A stretch of DNA of 64,000 nt from Agathobacter sp. (GTDB taxonomy: Bacteria > Bacillota > Clostridia > Lachnospirales > Lachnospiraceae), in the NCBI GenBank assembly GCA_017409825.1, contig JAFQRZ010000004.1, forward strand, positions 23,940-87,939, in the 5' to 3' direction. The notes beneath the pieces were generated by a model that did not search any database, was not told where the DNA came from, and worked only from the letters and a program-made list of their open reading frames with translations. Positions 16,031 to 25,047 of this stretch are shown in pieces. How positions within the stretch are numbered: position 1 is the first letter of the stretch; the number at the start of each line of letters is the position of its first letter. The translations under genes were made by a program, and so were the position numbers.

Positions 16031-18595
16031 ATGACTTATAACAAGAGTTCAACCAAAAAGCGTATTAAAAATGCGAACTCGAAAAAAACAAAGATAAAAA
16101 ATAAACTCGGACTAACAGGACTGCAGATTGGTCTTATTGCATTCATTGTTGTTGTCGTGATTGTTTGTTCTGCTTTACTTGGCATTGCAAAAGGAATCAT
16201 TGATTCTGCTCCAGACATCTCCAAAATCGACGTAGTACCAACTGGTTTTTCTACTTCCGTTTTGGCAGATGACGGCGTTACAGAAATCACCACATTAGTT
16301 GGTTCTGGTGCCAATCGTGAATATGTAAAATTAGACCGCATTCCAGACCATATGCAGCAAGCGTTTGTTGCAATTGAAGATGAACGTTTCTACGAGCATA
16401 ACGGCATTGATTTGCAGAGTATCGCACGAGCAGGCGTTGCTACCGTACAAAAATTATTGACAGGCAGTGGTAGCATTCAGGGCGGTAGTACCATCACACA
16501 GCAGTTAATCAAAAACAATGTCTTAACCAGCTGGACTGGCGAAAAAAACATGCTCGAAAAGATTCAACGCAAGCTCCAGGAACAGTATCTCGCCTTGAAA
16601 TTAGAAGAACAAATCAATGACAAGGATTGGATTTTAGAAAACTACTTAAATACCATTAACTTGGGTTCTAATACTTTGGGTGTTCAATCTGCAGCCAATA
16701 AATACTTTGGCAAAGACGTATCTGAACTCACACTTTCCGAAAGTGCTGTTATCGCTGGTATTACACAAAATCCTTATGGATACGACCCAATTCGTTTTCC
16801 AGAAAAAAATGCGCAACGACGCGAGCGTGTATTAAATAATATGCTTGAGCAGAAATATATTTCTAAAGCACAATACGATGAAGCCTTAGCCGATCCCGTT
16901 TACGACAGAATCTCATCCTACAACGTAGAAACTACGACTTCCTATAACACTTACTTTGTAGATGCATTAATTGACGATGTTTTGGATGACTTAATCAATA
17001 AAGCGGGGTATACGGAATCGGATGCATATAAAGCGCTTTATCATGGTGGATTAACGATTGTTTCTACTCAAGATTTAAACATTCAAAAAATATGCGACGA
17101 AGAAGTCAATAATGAAAAAAACTATTTTGCTAAACCTAGATATTCGTTTCATATGTCATTCTCTGTAAAAAAAGCCGATGGAAGCACCAAAGCATACACG
17201 CACCTAACCATGCTTTCTTACTATAGAAATAAACAGACTTCCGAATTTAGCATTATTTATCCTACGGAAGACGCATGTTATGATGCTATCAGACAATATC
17301 AGAAAGATATTTTAGAAGAAGGCGATAGTATTGTAGAAGGTACTGAATCCATCCTTATCACGTTACAGCCACAGGTTGCAGCAACAGTTATCGACCAGAG
17401 CACTGGCGAAGTAAAAGCGCTAGTTGGTGGCCGTGGAGACAAGACCGGAAATCGTATTTGGAATCGAGCTACTGACACCAAACGTCAGCCAGGTTCTACA
17501 TTTAAGATTGTATCTTGTTATGCTGCTGCCTTGGATGCTGCTGGAAAAACACTTGCATCCGTACAGGATGACGCCCCATTAAAAGTTGGCGACAAAGAAT
17601 ATAAGAACGATCTTGAGAACGAATTCTATGGTTTAACCACTATGCGCGAAGCCATTCGTCATTCTCATAATATTACAGCGTTAAAATTTGCACAAGAAAT
17701 TGGGATTAATCTCTGCTATGAATATGCTACAAAATTTGGTTTCTCGTCTTTAACAGAAAGCGACAAGACTTTGAGCCTTCCTCTTGGAGGATTAACCACT
17801 GGTGTTACCACTCTTGAACTTGCTTCTGCTTATGCTTCTATTGCAAATGCAGGGGAATATATTGAGCCAAGCTTCTATACGGCCGTATATGACCACGAGG
17901 GAAATCTCATCTTAGATAACACGAAACAAGAACAGCACAGAGTCATTAGCGAAGAAACTGCCTGGTTGTTGACCGAAGCAATGCGAGATGTTATGACGCT
18001 TGGAACTGGTAGAGAAGCTTATTTTGGAAGCACCATGGAACAGGCTGGTAAGTCCGGTACAACTACCGACTGTCGCGACATTCTTTTTGCTGGATATACC
18101 CCATACTACACAACCGTTATTTGGGGCGGTTACGATGACAACACAGGTCAAGTTCCAGAAGAACGTGGATATATACGAGCCATTTGGAAAGCTGCTATGA
18201 AACGTATGCATGAAAATTTGGAATATAAAGATTTTAAGAAGCCATCTTCTATTACCACTGCAGACGTATGTATTATGTCAGGATTATCTCCATTAGAAGG
18301 TGCTTGCGAATTTTGCCAAAAGGGAAATGCAATTTACGAAGAATATTTTGCTATCGGCACAGTTCCAACTGAAACCTGTGACCATCATATCACTTTAGAT
18401 ATTTGTTCCGAGACAGGTATGATAGCAAGTGCGAACTGTCCGGAATCGCAGATTGTAAAAAAAGTATTTATTATTGATGCAGATACTGAAACGATGGATA
18501 AACCATATATTGCAACAGAAGAATTCTTATCCACTACCTGTACGCATCACTCCGAAAGCAAAGCGAACAACTTCACAACCAGCGATGATGACTAG
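16031..18595 (+). CDS. Class A penicillin-binding protein (PBP1-type)
   Basis: Bifunctional peptidoglycan synthase of 854 residues. A basic cytoplasmic tail and a membrane helix (about 33-57) are followed by a GT51 glycosyltransferase domain with EDERFYEHNGID (catalytic Glu near residue 116) and QGGSTITQQLIKN. The transpeptidase domain carries SxxK in QPGSTFKI (near residue 488), the SHN motif (near 543) and KSGTT (near 674). A C-terminal Cys/His-rich extension (about 750-830, with CIMSGLSPLEGACEFC and CDHHITLDIC) is also present. AGGAGG precedes the ATG. It is convergent with glnA and followed by a 34-bp tandem repeat and a conserved-loop hairpin. Confidence 0.96.
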   Translation: MTYNKSSTKKRIKNANSKKTKIKNKLGLTGLQIGLIAFIVVVVIVCSALLGIAKGIIDSAPDISKIDVVPTGFSTSVLADDGVTEITTLVGSGANREYVKLDRIPDHMQQAFVAIEDERFYEHNGIDLQSIARAGVATVQKLLTGSGSIQGGSTITQQLIKNNVLTSWTGEKNMLEKIQRKLQEQYLALKLEEQINDKDWILENYLNTINLGSNTLGVQSAANKYFGKDVSELTLSESAVIAGITQNPYGYDPIRFPEKNAQRRERVLNNMLEQKYISKAQYDEALADPVYDRISSYNVETTTSYNTYFVDALIDDVLDDLINKAGYTESDAYKALYHGGLTIVSTQDLNIQKICDEEVNNEKNYFAKPRYSFHMSFSVKKADGSTKAYTHLTMLSYYRNKQTSEFSIIYPTEDACYDAIRQYQKDILEEGDSIVEGTESILITLQPQVAATVIDQSTGEVKALVGGRGDKTGNRIWNRATDTKRQPGSTFKIVSCYAAALDAAGKTLASVQDDAPLKVGDKEYKNDLENEFYGLTTMREAIRHSHNITALKFAQEIGINLCYEYATKFGFSSLTESDKTLSLPLGGLTTGVTTLELASAYASIANAGEYIEPSFYTAVYDHEGNLILDNTKQEQHRVISEETAWLLTEAMRDVMTLGTGREAYFGSTMEQAGKSGTTTDCRDILFAGYTPYYTTVIWGGYDDNTGQVPEERGYIRAIWKAAMKRMHENLEYKDFKKPSSITTADVCIMSGLSPLEGACEFCQKGNAIYEEYFAIGTVPTETCDHHITLDICSETGMIASANCPESQIVKKVFIIDADTETMDKPYIATEEFLSTTCTHHSESKANNFTTSDDD

Positions 18596-18662
18596 AATCG
18601 TATGGAGCATTTCCTCTTTGAAGCAATGGAATCGTATGGAGCATTTTATTTTTGAAATAATG
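18595..18662. repeat. Two tandem copies of a 34-bp sequence
   Basis: Copies at 18595-18628 and 18629-18662 share 29 of 34 bases and both begin GAATCGTATGGAGCATTT. The array begins at the last base of the PBP stop codon. The frame is not kept open in the PBP reading frame, so it is probably noncoding. Confidence 0.85.
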
Positions 18663-18675
18663 TAAACCAACTAAG

Positions 18676-18744
18676 AAAACCCCTAGAATATAAAATTGGA
18701 AGTCTTATGTCAATACAGCGACAATTTTATATTCTAGGGGTTTT
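18676..18744 (-). other. Long hairpin with conserved apical loop, copy 1
   Basis: A perfect 23-bp stem (18676-18698 with 18722-18744) ends in CCCC/GGGG and A/T tracts. The 23-nt apex (18699-18721) reads, on the minus strand, GCTGTATTGACATAAGAC within TC...TTC. It lies 12 bases after the glnA stop and may end both glnA and the convergent PBP transcript, having short T-runs on both sides. The apex matches two other copies in this window although the stems differ. Confidence 0.85.
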
Positions 18745-18756
18745 CGTATTATTTAA

Positions 18757-20880
18757 TTACACTTCAAAAATCAAATCTCCATACGATGGCATTGGCCACA
18801 TTGACTTGTCGACAATCATTTCCAGCTTATCTACAGGATCACGAAGCTGTTCCATGGCTGCATTCACTTCATCTCTATAATAACGTGCCTGCGCTGCTCC
18901 GCGTTCCATTCGGAAGGCTTTTTCTGTTACATCCTGCAACTTAACCATAGCCTCCTTTGTTTCTTCCAAACACTTTGAAGTTTCCTTCAAAAGAGATATC
19001 TGAACATTTACTGGCGCCTCTGGACACGCAGCTTTTACTGAATTGATACTATCTGCCAAAACCGTCGTATAACGAATGACCGCTGGGACAATCTGCTTGG
19101 TGGCAATATCAATCATCGCTTTCGCCTCAATATTCAGTGTTTTCGCATAGATTTCGTATTCAATTTCCATACGAGATTCCAATTCGCTTCTACTGAATAC
19201 GCCAAATTTTTCAAACAACTCTACCGATGCTGGAGCAACGTATTCTGGAATTGCATCCACCATACATTCCAAATTTGGAAGTCCACGACGTGCCGCCTCT
19301 TCGACCCATTCTTCAGAATATCCATCACCATTAAAAATAATACGTTCATGTGCCTGCGCATACTCCTGAATCAAACTATGCACAGCAGCATCAAAATCTT
19401 CCGCATTTTCTAGTACATCACACGCCTCTGCAAAAGCTTCTGCAACGATAGTATTTAAAATTACATTCGACTGTGCCACAGAATCCTGTGAGCCTACCAT
19501 ACGAAATTCAAATTTATTTCCGGTAAAAGCAAATGGAGACGTACGATTTCTATCTGCTGCATCCTTACGGAAGTCCGGTAATGTTTTTACCCCAGTGGAA
19601 AGCCCTTCCCCTTTAATGCTATGTGTAGCAGCACCTTTTTCCATATACTGTGCCAAAATATCTTCTAACTGTTCTCCAAGATAAACAGAAATAATCGCTG
19701 GAGGTGCTTCATGTGCACCTAAACGGTGATCATTTCCTACATCTGCTGCAGAAGCACGGAGTAAACCAGCATGCTTATCCACCGCTTTTAACACACATGC
19801 TAAAACCAAAAGGAACTGTGCATTCTCATGTGGTTTCTTACCTGGATCCAATAAATTGATTCCATCATCTGTCGTAAGCGACCAGTTATTATGCTTACCA
19901 GAACCATTTACCCCATCAAATGGCTTTTCATGCAGCAGACACTGAAGTCCATGTCTACCTGCAACCTTTTTTAAGGTTTCCATTACGAGTTGATTATGGT
20001 CTACTGCCACATTACATTCTGCATAAATTGGCGCCATCTCATGCTGTGCCGGAGCCGCTTCATTGTGTTCTGTTTTTGAGGTAACTCCAAGCTTCCAAAG
20101 TTCAACGTCTACGTCCTTCATATATGCCGCAATACGTTCACGAATAGAACCGAAATAATGGTCATCCATTTCCTGTCCCTTTGGAGGCATTGCTCCAAAA
20201 AGTGTACGTCCAGTAAATACCAAATCTTTTCTTTTTAGATATTTTTCTCTATCTACAAGGAAGTATTCCTGCTCCGCGCCTACAGAAGGGGTTACCTTCT
20301 TTGATGTGGTATTGCCAAACAAGCGAAGTAAACGAAGTGATTGTTCTCCCACCGCCTGCATAGAACGAAGTAATGGTGTTTTCTGGTCTAATGCTTCACC
20401 TGTATAAGAACAAAATGCTGTAGGGATACAAAGTGTTGCACCACCTGCATCCTGTCGCACAAAGGCAGGGGATGTACAATCCCATGCAGTATAACCTCTC
20501 GCTTCAAATGTTGCACGAAGTCCACCAGATGGGAATGAAGACGCATCCGCTTCCCCTTTGATTAATTCTTTTCCAGAGAAACTCATAAGCACCTTTCCGC
20601 TATCCATCGGTGCAGTAATAAAAGAATCGTGTTTTTCTGCAGTTACACCAGTAAGCGGCTGGAACCAATGTGTAAAATGAGTGGCACCCTTTTCAATCGC
20701 CCATTCCTTCATCTCATGTGCAATAACATCTGCAGTTTCGATATCCAACTCGCCACCCTCTGCAATAATCTGATGAAGTTTACTGTACACTTTCTTTGGA
20801 AGACGTGCCTGCATCACAGAATCATTAAACACGTTCTCTCCAAATATTTCAGATACATTGATTCTCAAATTCTCGTTCAT
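18757..20880 (-). CDS. glnA: Glutamine synthetase type III
   Basis: ATP-dependent synthesis of glutamine from glutamate and ammonia, the main entry of ammonia into metabolism. At 707 residues it fits the type III (GlnN) class rather than the about 450-residue type I. Recognisable blocks include FTHWFQPLTGVTAEKHDSF, AEQEYFLVDREKY, NEAAPAQHEMAPIYAE and VNGSGKHNNWSL, corresponding to the metal and glutamate sites. AAAGGGAAA precedes the ATG. It is monocistronic, preceded by a 176-base noncoding region and followed by the conserved-loop hairpin at 18676-18744. No GlnR or PII gene is adjacent. Confidence 0.97.
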   Translation of the reverse strand: MNENLRINVSEIFGENVFNDSVMQARLPKKVYSKLHQIIAEGGELDIETADVIAHEMKEWAIEKGATHFTHWFQPLTGVTAEKHDSFITAPMDSGKVLMSFSGKELIKGEADASSFPSGGLRATFEARGYTAWDCTSPAFVRQDAGGATLCIPTAFCSYTGEALDQKTPLLRSMQAVGEQSLRLLRLFGNTTSKKVTPSVGAEQEYFLVDREKYLKRKDLVFTGRTLFGAMPPKGQEMDDHYFGSIRERIAAYMKDVDVELWKLGVTSKTEHNEAAPAQHEMAPIYAECNVAVDHNQLVMETLKKVAGRHGLQCLLHEKPFDGVNGSGKHNNWSLTTDDGINLLDPGKKPHENAQFLLVLACVLKAVDKHAGLLRASAADVGNDHRLGAHEAPPAIISVYLGEQLEDILAQYMEKGAATHSIKGEGLSTGVKTLPDFRKDAADRNRTSPFAFTGNKFEFRMVGSQDSVAQSNVILNTIVAEAFAEACDVLENAEDFDAAVHSLIQEYAQAHERIIFNGDGYSEEWVEEAARRGLPNLECMVDAIPEYVAPASVELFEKFGVFSRSELESRMEIEYEIYAKTLNIEAKAMIDIATKQIVPAVIRYTTVLADSINSVKAACPEAPVNVQISLLKETSKCLEETKEAMVKLQDVTEKAFRMERGAAQARYYRDEVNAAMEQLRDPVDKLEMIVDKSMWPMPSYGDLIFEV

Positions 20881-21056
20881 GAATTTCCCTTTCTAAACTA
20901 GTATCCCGCCGAATAAAACCGACTTGACGTTTAAGTATATCTAATAAATATCGTCTTATTATGTATAAAATCTTATCAATTTTATATCGTAAATATACTC
21001 CTTATTCCTCTATCTGTAAAGATAAAATTTGCTGTTTTTTATTTTGCACAAAGTAA

Positions 21057-21131
21057 GAACTCCCCATCTATATATTCATTTAGAAGCCTTACGCCAGTAC
21101 AGCGATAAATGAATATATAGATGGGGAGTTC
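21057..21131 (-). other. Long hairpin with conserved apical loop, copy 2
   Basis: A perfect 26-bp stem (21057-21082 with 21106-21131) carries a 23-nt apex (21083-21105) that reads, on the minus strand, GCTGTACTGGCGTAAGGC within TC...TTC. It lies 35 bases after the fba stop and upstream of glnA. Neither side has a clear T-run, so it is not a standard intrinsic terminator. Confidence 0.87.
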
Positions 21132-21166
21132 GTAGTTTATTCAATACCTAAATCAAACAGCAAATC

Positions 21167-22030
21167 TTATGCTTTGCCAACAGAACCAAAAAGTTCCATT
21201 TTTTCTTTTACAGTTGCTTTGATAGCTTCAGTACCAGGAGCAAGTAATTTACGAGGGTCAAATCCTTTGCCTTCTAAATCTTTACCAGCTTCTACGTATG
21301 TACGTGTAGCTGCAGCAAATGATAACTGACATTCTGTATTTACGTTGATCTTAGCTACGCCAAGGTCGATTGCTTTCTTAATCATTTCTTCTGGGATACC
21401 TGTACCACCATGAAGTACTAATGGCATTGTACCTGTTTTTTCCTGAATAGCATCCAATGTTTCGAAGCTAAGTCCTGCCCAGTTTGCTGGGTATTTACCA
21501 TGGATATTACCGATACCAGCTGCAAGCATATCTACGCCAAGATCAGCGATTGCTTTACATTCATCTGGATCTGCACATTCACCAGCACCTACTACACCAT
21601 CTTCTTCTCCACCGATAGAACCAACTTCAGCTTCGATAGATAATCCTAACTGATGAGCAACTGCTACTAATTCTTTTGTCTTTGCAACGTTTTCTTCAAT
21701 TGAGAAATGTGAGCCGTCAAACATGATTGATGTGAAACCAGCTTTGATACATTTGTAGCATCCGTCGTATGAGCCGTGATCTAAGTGAAGTGCTACAGGA
21801 ACTGTGATTCCAAGTTCTTCATCCATAGCTTTTACCATAGCTGCAACTGTCTTGAAACCTGTCATGTACTTTCCAGCACCTTCAGATACACCAAGAATAA
21901 CTGGAGAGTTTAATTCCTGTGCTGTTAAAAGGATAGCCTTTGTCCATTCTAAGTTGTTGATGTTGAACTGTCCAACTGCATAGTGGCCAGCTTTTGCTTT
22001 GTCGAGCATCTCTTTTGCTGATACTAACAT
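21167..22030 (-). CDS. fba: Class II fructose-1,6-bisphosphate aldolase
   Basis: Zinc-dependent glycolytic aldolase of 287 residues. Zinc ligands are seen in ALHLDHGSYD, in GNIHGKY and in LVLHGGTGIP. The active-site aspartate is in HLDHG, and phosphate-binding glycines follow (GVAKINVNTECQ). AGGAGG precedes the ATG. The gene is alone between the lipid kinase and glnA units, followed by a conserved-loop hairpin, and is presumably highly expressed, as expected for a glycolytic enzyme in a fermentative organism. Confidence 0.98.
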   Translation of the reverse strand: MLVSAKEMLDKAKAGHYAVGQFNINNLEWTKAILLTAQELNSPVILGVSEGAGKYMTGFKTVAAMVKAMDEELGITVPVALHLDHGSYDGCYKCIKAGFTSIMFDGSHFSIEENVAKTKELVAVAHQLGLSIEAEVGSIGGEEDGVVGAGECADPDECKAIADLGVDMLAAGIGNIHGKYPANWAGLSFETLDAIQEKTGTMPLVLHGGTGIPEEMIKKAIDLGVAKINVNTECQLSFAAATRTYVEAGKDLEGKGFDPRKLLAPGTEAIKATVKEKMELFGSVGKA

Positions 22031-22132
22031 TTTATTGTCCTCCTAGATTTAAAATTTTTATGCATTTTAAATACAATTTCGTTGCTAATAATTATATTAC
22101 ATTTTTCAGAAAAAAGAAAGCGAAAATACAAC

Positions 22133-23032
22133 TTATTCGTTTTCTTTCGTAAGAATGTTGAGTTTTCTATGGTGATTTTTGATTTCTACACTCCAATGTT
22201 CTCCACCATTCTCCCCGTCCATCGTCCAACTTACACTAGAACGCGAACGAATCGCAATATGCGAAGTCTTAAAACTGTATACCATCTTCGTCTCTGGAAT
22301 GATACCTGTCAAATATGCAATGATTTCATTTAATTCAATTGGGTTATTTGGGCTCTTAACCAAAGTAACCTCGAACTCTCCATCATCTAACTGCACATCT
22401 TTTCCTGTCAATCCCTTAAATCCTGCAACCGAAACAGAATTCGTAATCATACCATATATAAATCTATCCTGAATAATCTCGCCATTGGCCTCTACCTGCA
22501 TCAGGTAATTTGGAATAGAAGCAAGACTCTTTGCCGCTGACAAAATATACGCCGCATGTCCAAAGATATTTTTCAGTTCCTGTGGAGTCTCATAAGAGAT
22601 TTCTGTAAACAGACCAAAGCCAGCAATGTAGATAAATGTCTCCTCATTGAACTGTCCCACGTCACACGGGAATATATGCTCACCTACCGCAATTTCTGCT
22701 GCTTTTACCATATCATTGGGAATACCTAAGGTGCGTGCAAAATCATTGGTGCTTCCTGCTGGAATATACCCCAATGGTGTATACAAATCCGCTTCACGCA
22801 TACCTGTAACCACCTCATCCAAGGTGCCATCTCCACCACTACAGACAATACGGTCATATTCCGCCCCATCTGCTTTTACTTTACGGGTTGCATCACCTCT
22901 TGCCTGCGTTGGATATACCGTAGGCTCATATCCAGCTTTTACCATTACATCCACAATGTCCAATAAATTGTTTTTTATCAATCCCATACCCGACTTTGGA
23001 TTGAATACAAATAACAGTTTTTTCTCGCTCAT
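22133..23032 (-). CDS. YegS/DagK family lipid kinase
   Basis: 299 residues in the diacylglycerol kinase catalytic fold. The nucleotide-binding motif CSGGDGTLDEV lies near residue 62-72, followed by LGYIPAGSTNDFARTLGIP, both diagnostic. It phosphorylates diacylglycerol or a related lipid at the membrane surface, recycling lipid from wall polymer synthesis. GAGGAAAAG precedes the ATG. It is the last gene of the minus-strand block beginning at ftsH, 12 bases after the HPr-like gene. Exact substrate is not readable from sequence. Confidence 0.92.
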   Translation of the reverse strand: MSEKKLLFVFNPKSGMGLIKNNLLDIVDVMVKAGYEPTVYPTQARGDATRKVKADGAEYDRIVCSGGDGTLDEVVTGMREADLYTPLGYIPAGSTNDFARTLGIPNDMVKAAEIAVGEHIFPCDVGQFNEETFIYIAGFGLFTEISYETPQELKNIFGHAAYILSAAKSLASIPNYLMQVEANGEIIQDRFIYGMITNSVSVAGFKGLTGKDVQLDDGEFEVTLVKSPNNPIELNEIIAYLTGIIPETKMVYSFKTSHIAIRSRSSVSWTMDGENGGEHWSVEIKNHHRKLNILTKENE

Positions 23033-23044
23033 TTGCTTTTCCTC

Positions 23045-23293
23045 TTATTTGGTTAAAAAATCCTCCAAAGCAGCAATCGCCACTTCTTCATCATTGCCAT
23101 CTGCTTCCACTGTGATTACCTTATCTACATCCAAGCCTAAGCCCATAACACCCATAATGCTCTTTGCATTGATGCGTTTGTTTTCCATTTCAATCATAAC
23201 ATTGCTCGAAAAACTGTTCGCCAAACCTACAAGTTCTGCCAATGCACGTGCATCATATACAGATGATGTTTTAACAGTAATCTCCTTTTTCAT
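23045..23293 (-). CDS. Crh-like HPr family protein lacking the PTS histidine
   Basis: 82 residues with the HPr fold. The regulatory serine (equivalent to Ser46) is intact in INAKSIMGVMGLG, but the PTS phosphoacceptor His15 is aspartate (VYDARALAEL). It can therefore be a substrate of HPr kinase/phosphorylase but not of Enzyme I, like B. subtilis Crh, which also lacks His15. The open frame extends to a TTG at 23398, but the ATG at 23291-23293 gives the family length and has GGGAG upstream. It follows whiA by 25 bases, the same order as whiA-crh in B. subtilis, and hprK lies in the same block. Confidence 0.9.
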   Translation of the reverse strand: MKKEITVKTSSVYDARALAELVGLANSFSSNVMIEMENKRINAKSIMGVMGLGLDVDKVITVEADGNDEEVAIAALEDFLTK

Positions 23294-23318
23294 AACAAAT
23301 TTCTCCCTTAGTTTTTTA

Positions 23319-24167
23319 CTACATAGCATGACTTTCTCGAATAGCATCCGCCACAGCTGCCAATTTTCGAAGTCTATGATTAATTCCAGATTTCCCAACC
23401 GGTGGATCTAGATATTTCCCCAAATCCTTAAGTGGTGCTTCTGGATATTCCAATCTTACCAACGCCATCTCCCTTAATGGTGCCGGCAGACTGTCGAGCC
23501 CTTCTGTGTCTCGTATGAGCTCTATATCTGCGATTTGTTTCACCGCGGCATTTACTGTTTTACTGATGTTTGCAGTCTCACAATTTACCTGTCGGTTTAC
23601 AGAATTACGCATCTCTTTCAGTATGCGCACATTTTCCAAATTCATGAGCGACACATACGCTTCCATTACATTCAGCATATCAACAATCTGCGAACCTTCC
23701 TTCAGGTAAACCACATAGTAATTTTTTCGTACGATTACTTTTGGCTCCGTTTCAAACTCTTTCATAAGTTCCTGAAGCCTTGCCGCCTGTTCTGGCGTTC
23801 TGCACACAATTTCGAAGTGGTAGCCTTTGTTTGGGTCTGTCATAGAACCCGATGCCATAAACGCGCCTCGAATAAACGCTCGTTTACAGCAGGTTTTCTC
23901 CAAATACAGCCCCTGTATCGCCTCCACTATTTTTTTGCACTCCTGGCTGCCCAATGGTTCTCCCACATCAATGTCAAATGCTCGTCTCATAAGAGTCGAA
24001 TACTTTTCTATCAATATCGGATTATCCGTTTCAAAGGACAATGCAAGCGGATTCACACTTATACGTCCTTCCTGCATAATCATCGCCGAAAGCTCTGCAA
24101 TCTGACAGTGCTTGGCCTTGCTATGCTGACGTGCCAGTTCTGCTTTTACATCACTTGAAAATGACAT
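23319..24167 (-). CDS. whiA: WhiA family DNA-binding regulator
   Basis: 282 residues. An N-terminal LAGLIDADG-homing-endonuclease-like region (RAFIRGAFMASGSMTDPNKGYHFEI in parts) is followed by a C-terminal helix-turn-helix (LGKYLDPPVGKSGINHRLRKL). In actinobacteria WhiA controls sporulation septation; in B. subtilis it affects cell division and fatty acid composition. It lies between rapZ (one base gap) and the Crh-like gene. The yvcK gene that lies between rapZ and whiA in B. subtilis is absent here. Confidence 0.95.
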   Translation of the reverse strand: MSFSSDVKAELARQHSKAKHCQIAELSAMIMQEGRISVNPLALSFETDNPILIEKYSTLMRRAFDIDVGEPLGSQECKKIVEAIQGLYLEKTCCKRAFIRGAFMASGSMTDPNKGYHFEIVCRTPEQAARLQELMKEFETEPKVIVRKNYYVVYLKEGSQIVDMLNVMEAYVSLMNLENVRILKEMRNSVNRQVNCETANISKTVNAAVKQIADIELIRDTEGLDSLPAPLREMALVRLEYPEAPLKDLGKYLDPPVGKSGINHRLRKLAAVADAIRESHAM

Positions 24168-24168
24168 T

Positions 24169-25047
24169 CTATTTTCCTCTTAAAGCATCCTTTGTCAAAT
24201 CTCTATGCTCAATCTTTAAACCATAATCCCTATCTTCGCCATCCAAACGCTTATGCAATTCATTTGCCAGCGTAACAGAACGATGTTTTCCACCTGTACA
24301 TCCAATCGAGATAACCAATTGGTTCTTTCCTTCCGAGATATACTGTGGAATTAAAAATTGAATCAAATCTTCCAACTTATCAATAAACTCGGTTGCCTCC
24401 GGATATTTCATAACAAAATCCTGAATTTCTTTATCATTGCCTGTCTTTGGACGAAGTTCTACATCATAATACGGATTCGGTAAAAATCTCACATCCATTA
24501 CCATGTCCGAATCTGCTGGAATCCCATATTTGAAACCGAAGGATAAAATCGTAATCATCATACTCTTAAACTCTTCGTCATTTACAAAAATTCGCTCCAG
24601 CTCATATTTTAATTCGCGAGTAAGAAGATTACTCGTATCAATAATATAATCTGCATCCTTTTTCAAAAATGCAATCTTCTCGCGTTCTCTTTCCAATCCC
24701 TTTTCAATGCGTTCCCCATTCGTCAATGGATGAATGCGGCGCGTCTCTTTGTATCGCTTAATCAATACTCTATCATCCGCATCCAAAAAGAGAATCTCAA
24801 ACGGAATTTCCATGTAGCCCAAACGTTGCAATGCAAATTCCAAATTCTCCAAATCTGCACCACTACGCACATCCATACCAATTGCAACCTTTTGCTGCGT
24901 TGGCTGGCTACCATTAAAAAACTCCAAAAACTTCTCAAATAATATAGTTGGAAGATTATCTATACAAAAATACCCCATATCTTCCATCATTTTCATTGCT
25001 GTACTTTTTCCAGCTCCGGACATACCGGTTACGATTACCAGCTTCAC
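24169..25047 (-). CDS. rapZ: RNase adapter / P-loop protein RapZ
   Basis: 292 residues. The Walker A motif GMSGAGKS lies at residues 8-15, with RapZ/YvcJ signatures DADDRVLIKRYKETRRIHPL and SIGCTGGKHRSVTLANELH near the C-terminus. E. coli RapZ binds GlmZ RNA and controls amino-sugar supply; the Firmicute homologue YvcJ binds GTP and influences competence. The start is GTG, overlapping the murB stop by one base (TAGTG), so translation is probably coupled. It is followed after one base by whiA. Confidence 0.95.
   Translation of the reverse strand: MKLVIVTGMSGAGKSTAMKMMEDMGYFCIDNLPTILFEKFLEFFNGSQPTQQKVAIGMDVRSGADLENLEFALQRLGYMEIPFEILFLDADDRVLIKRYKETRRIHPLTNGERIEKGLEREREKIAFLKKDADYIIDTSNLLTRELKYELERIFVNDEEFKSMMITILSFGFKYGIPADSDMVMDVRFLPNPYYDVELRPKTGNDKEIQDFVMKYPEATEFIDKLEDLIQFLIPQYISEGKNQLVISIGCTGGKHRSVTLANELHKRLDGEDRDYGLKIEHRDLTKDALRGK

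Noticed and set aside
23294-23398. A longer N-terminus for the Crh-like protein from a TTG codon
   Set aside because: The extension overlaps whiA, has no ribosome-binding site and is absent from HPr proteins; the ATG at 23293 gives the normal length.
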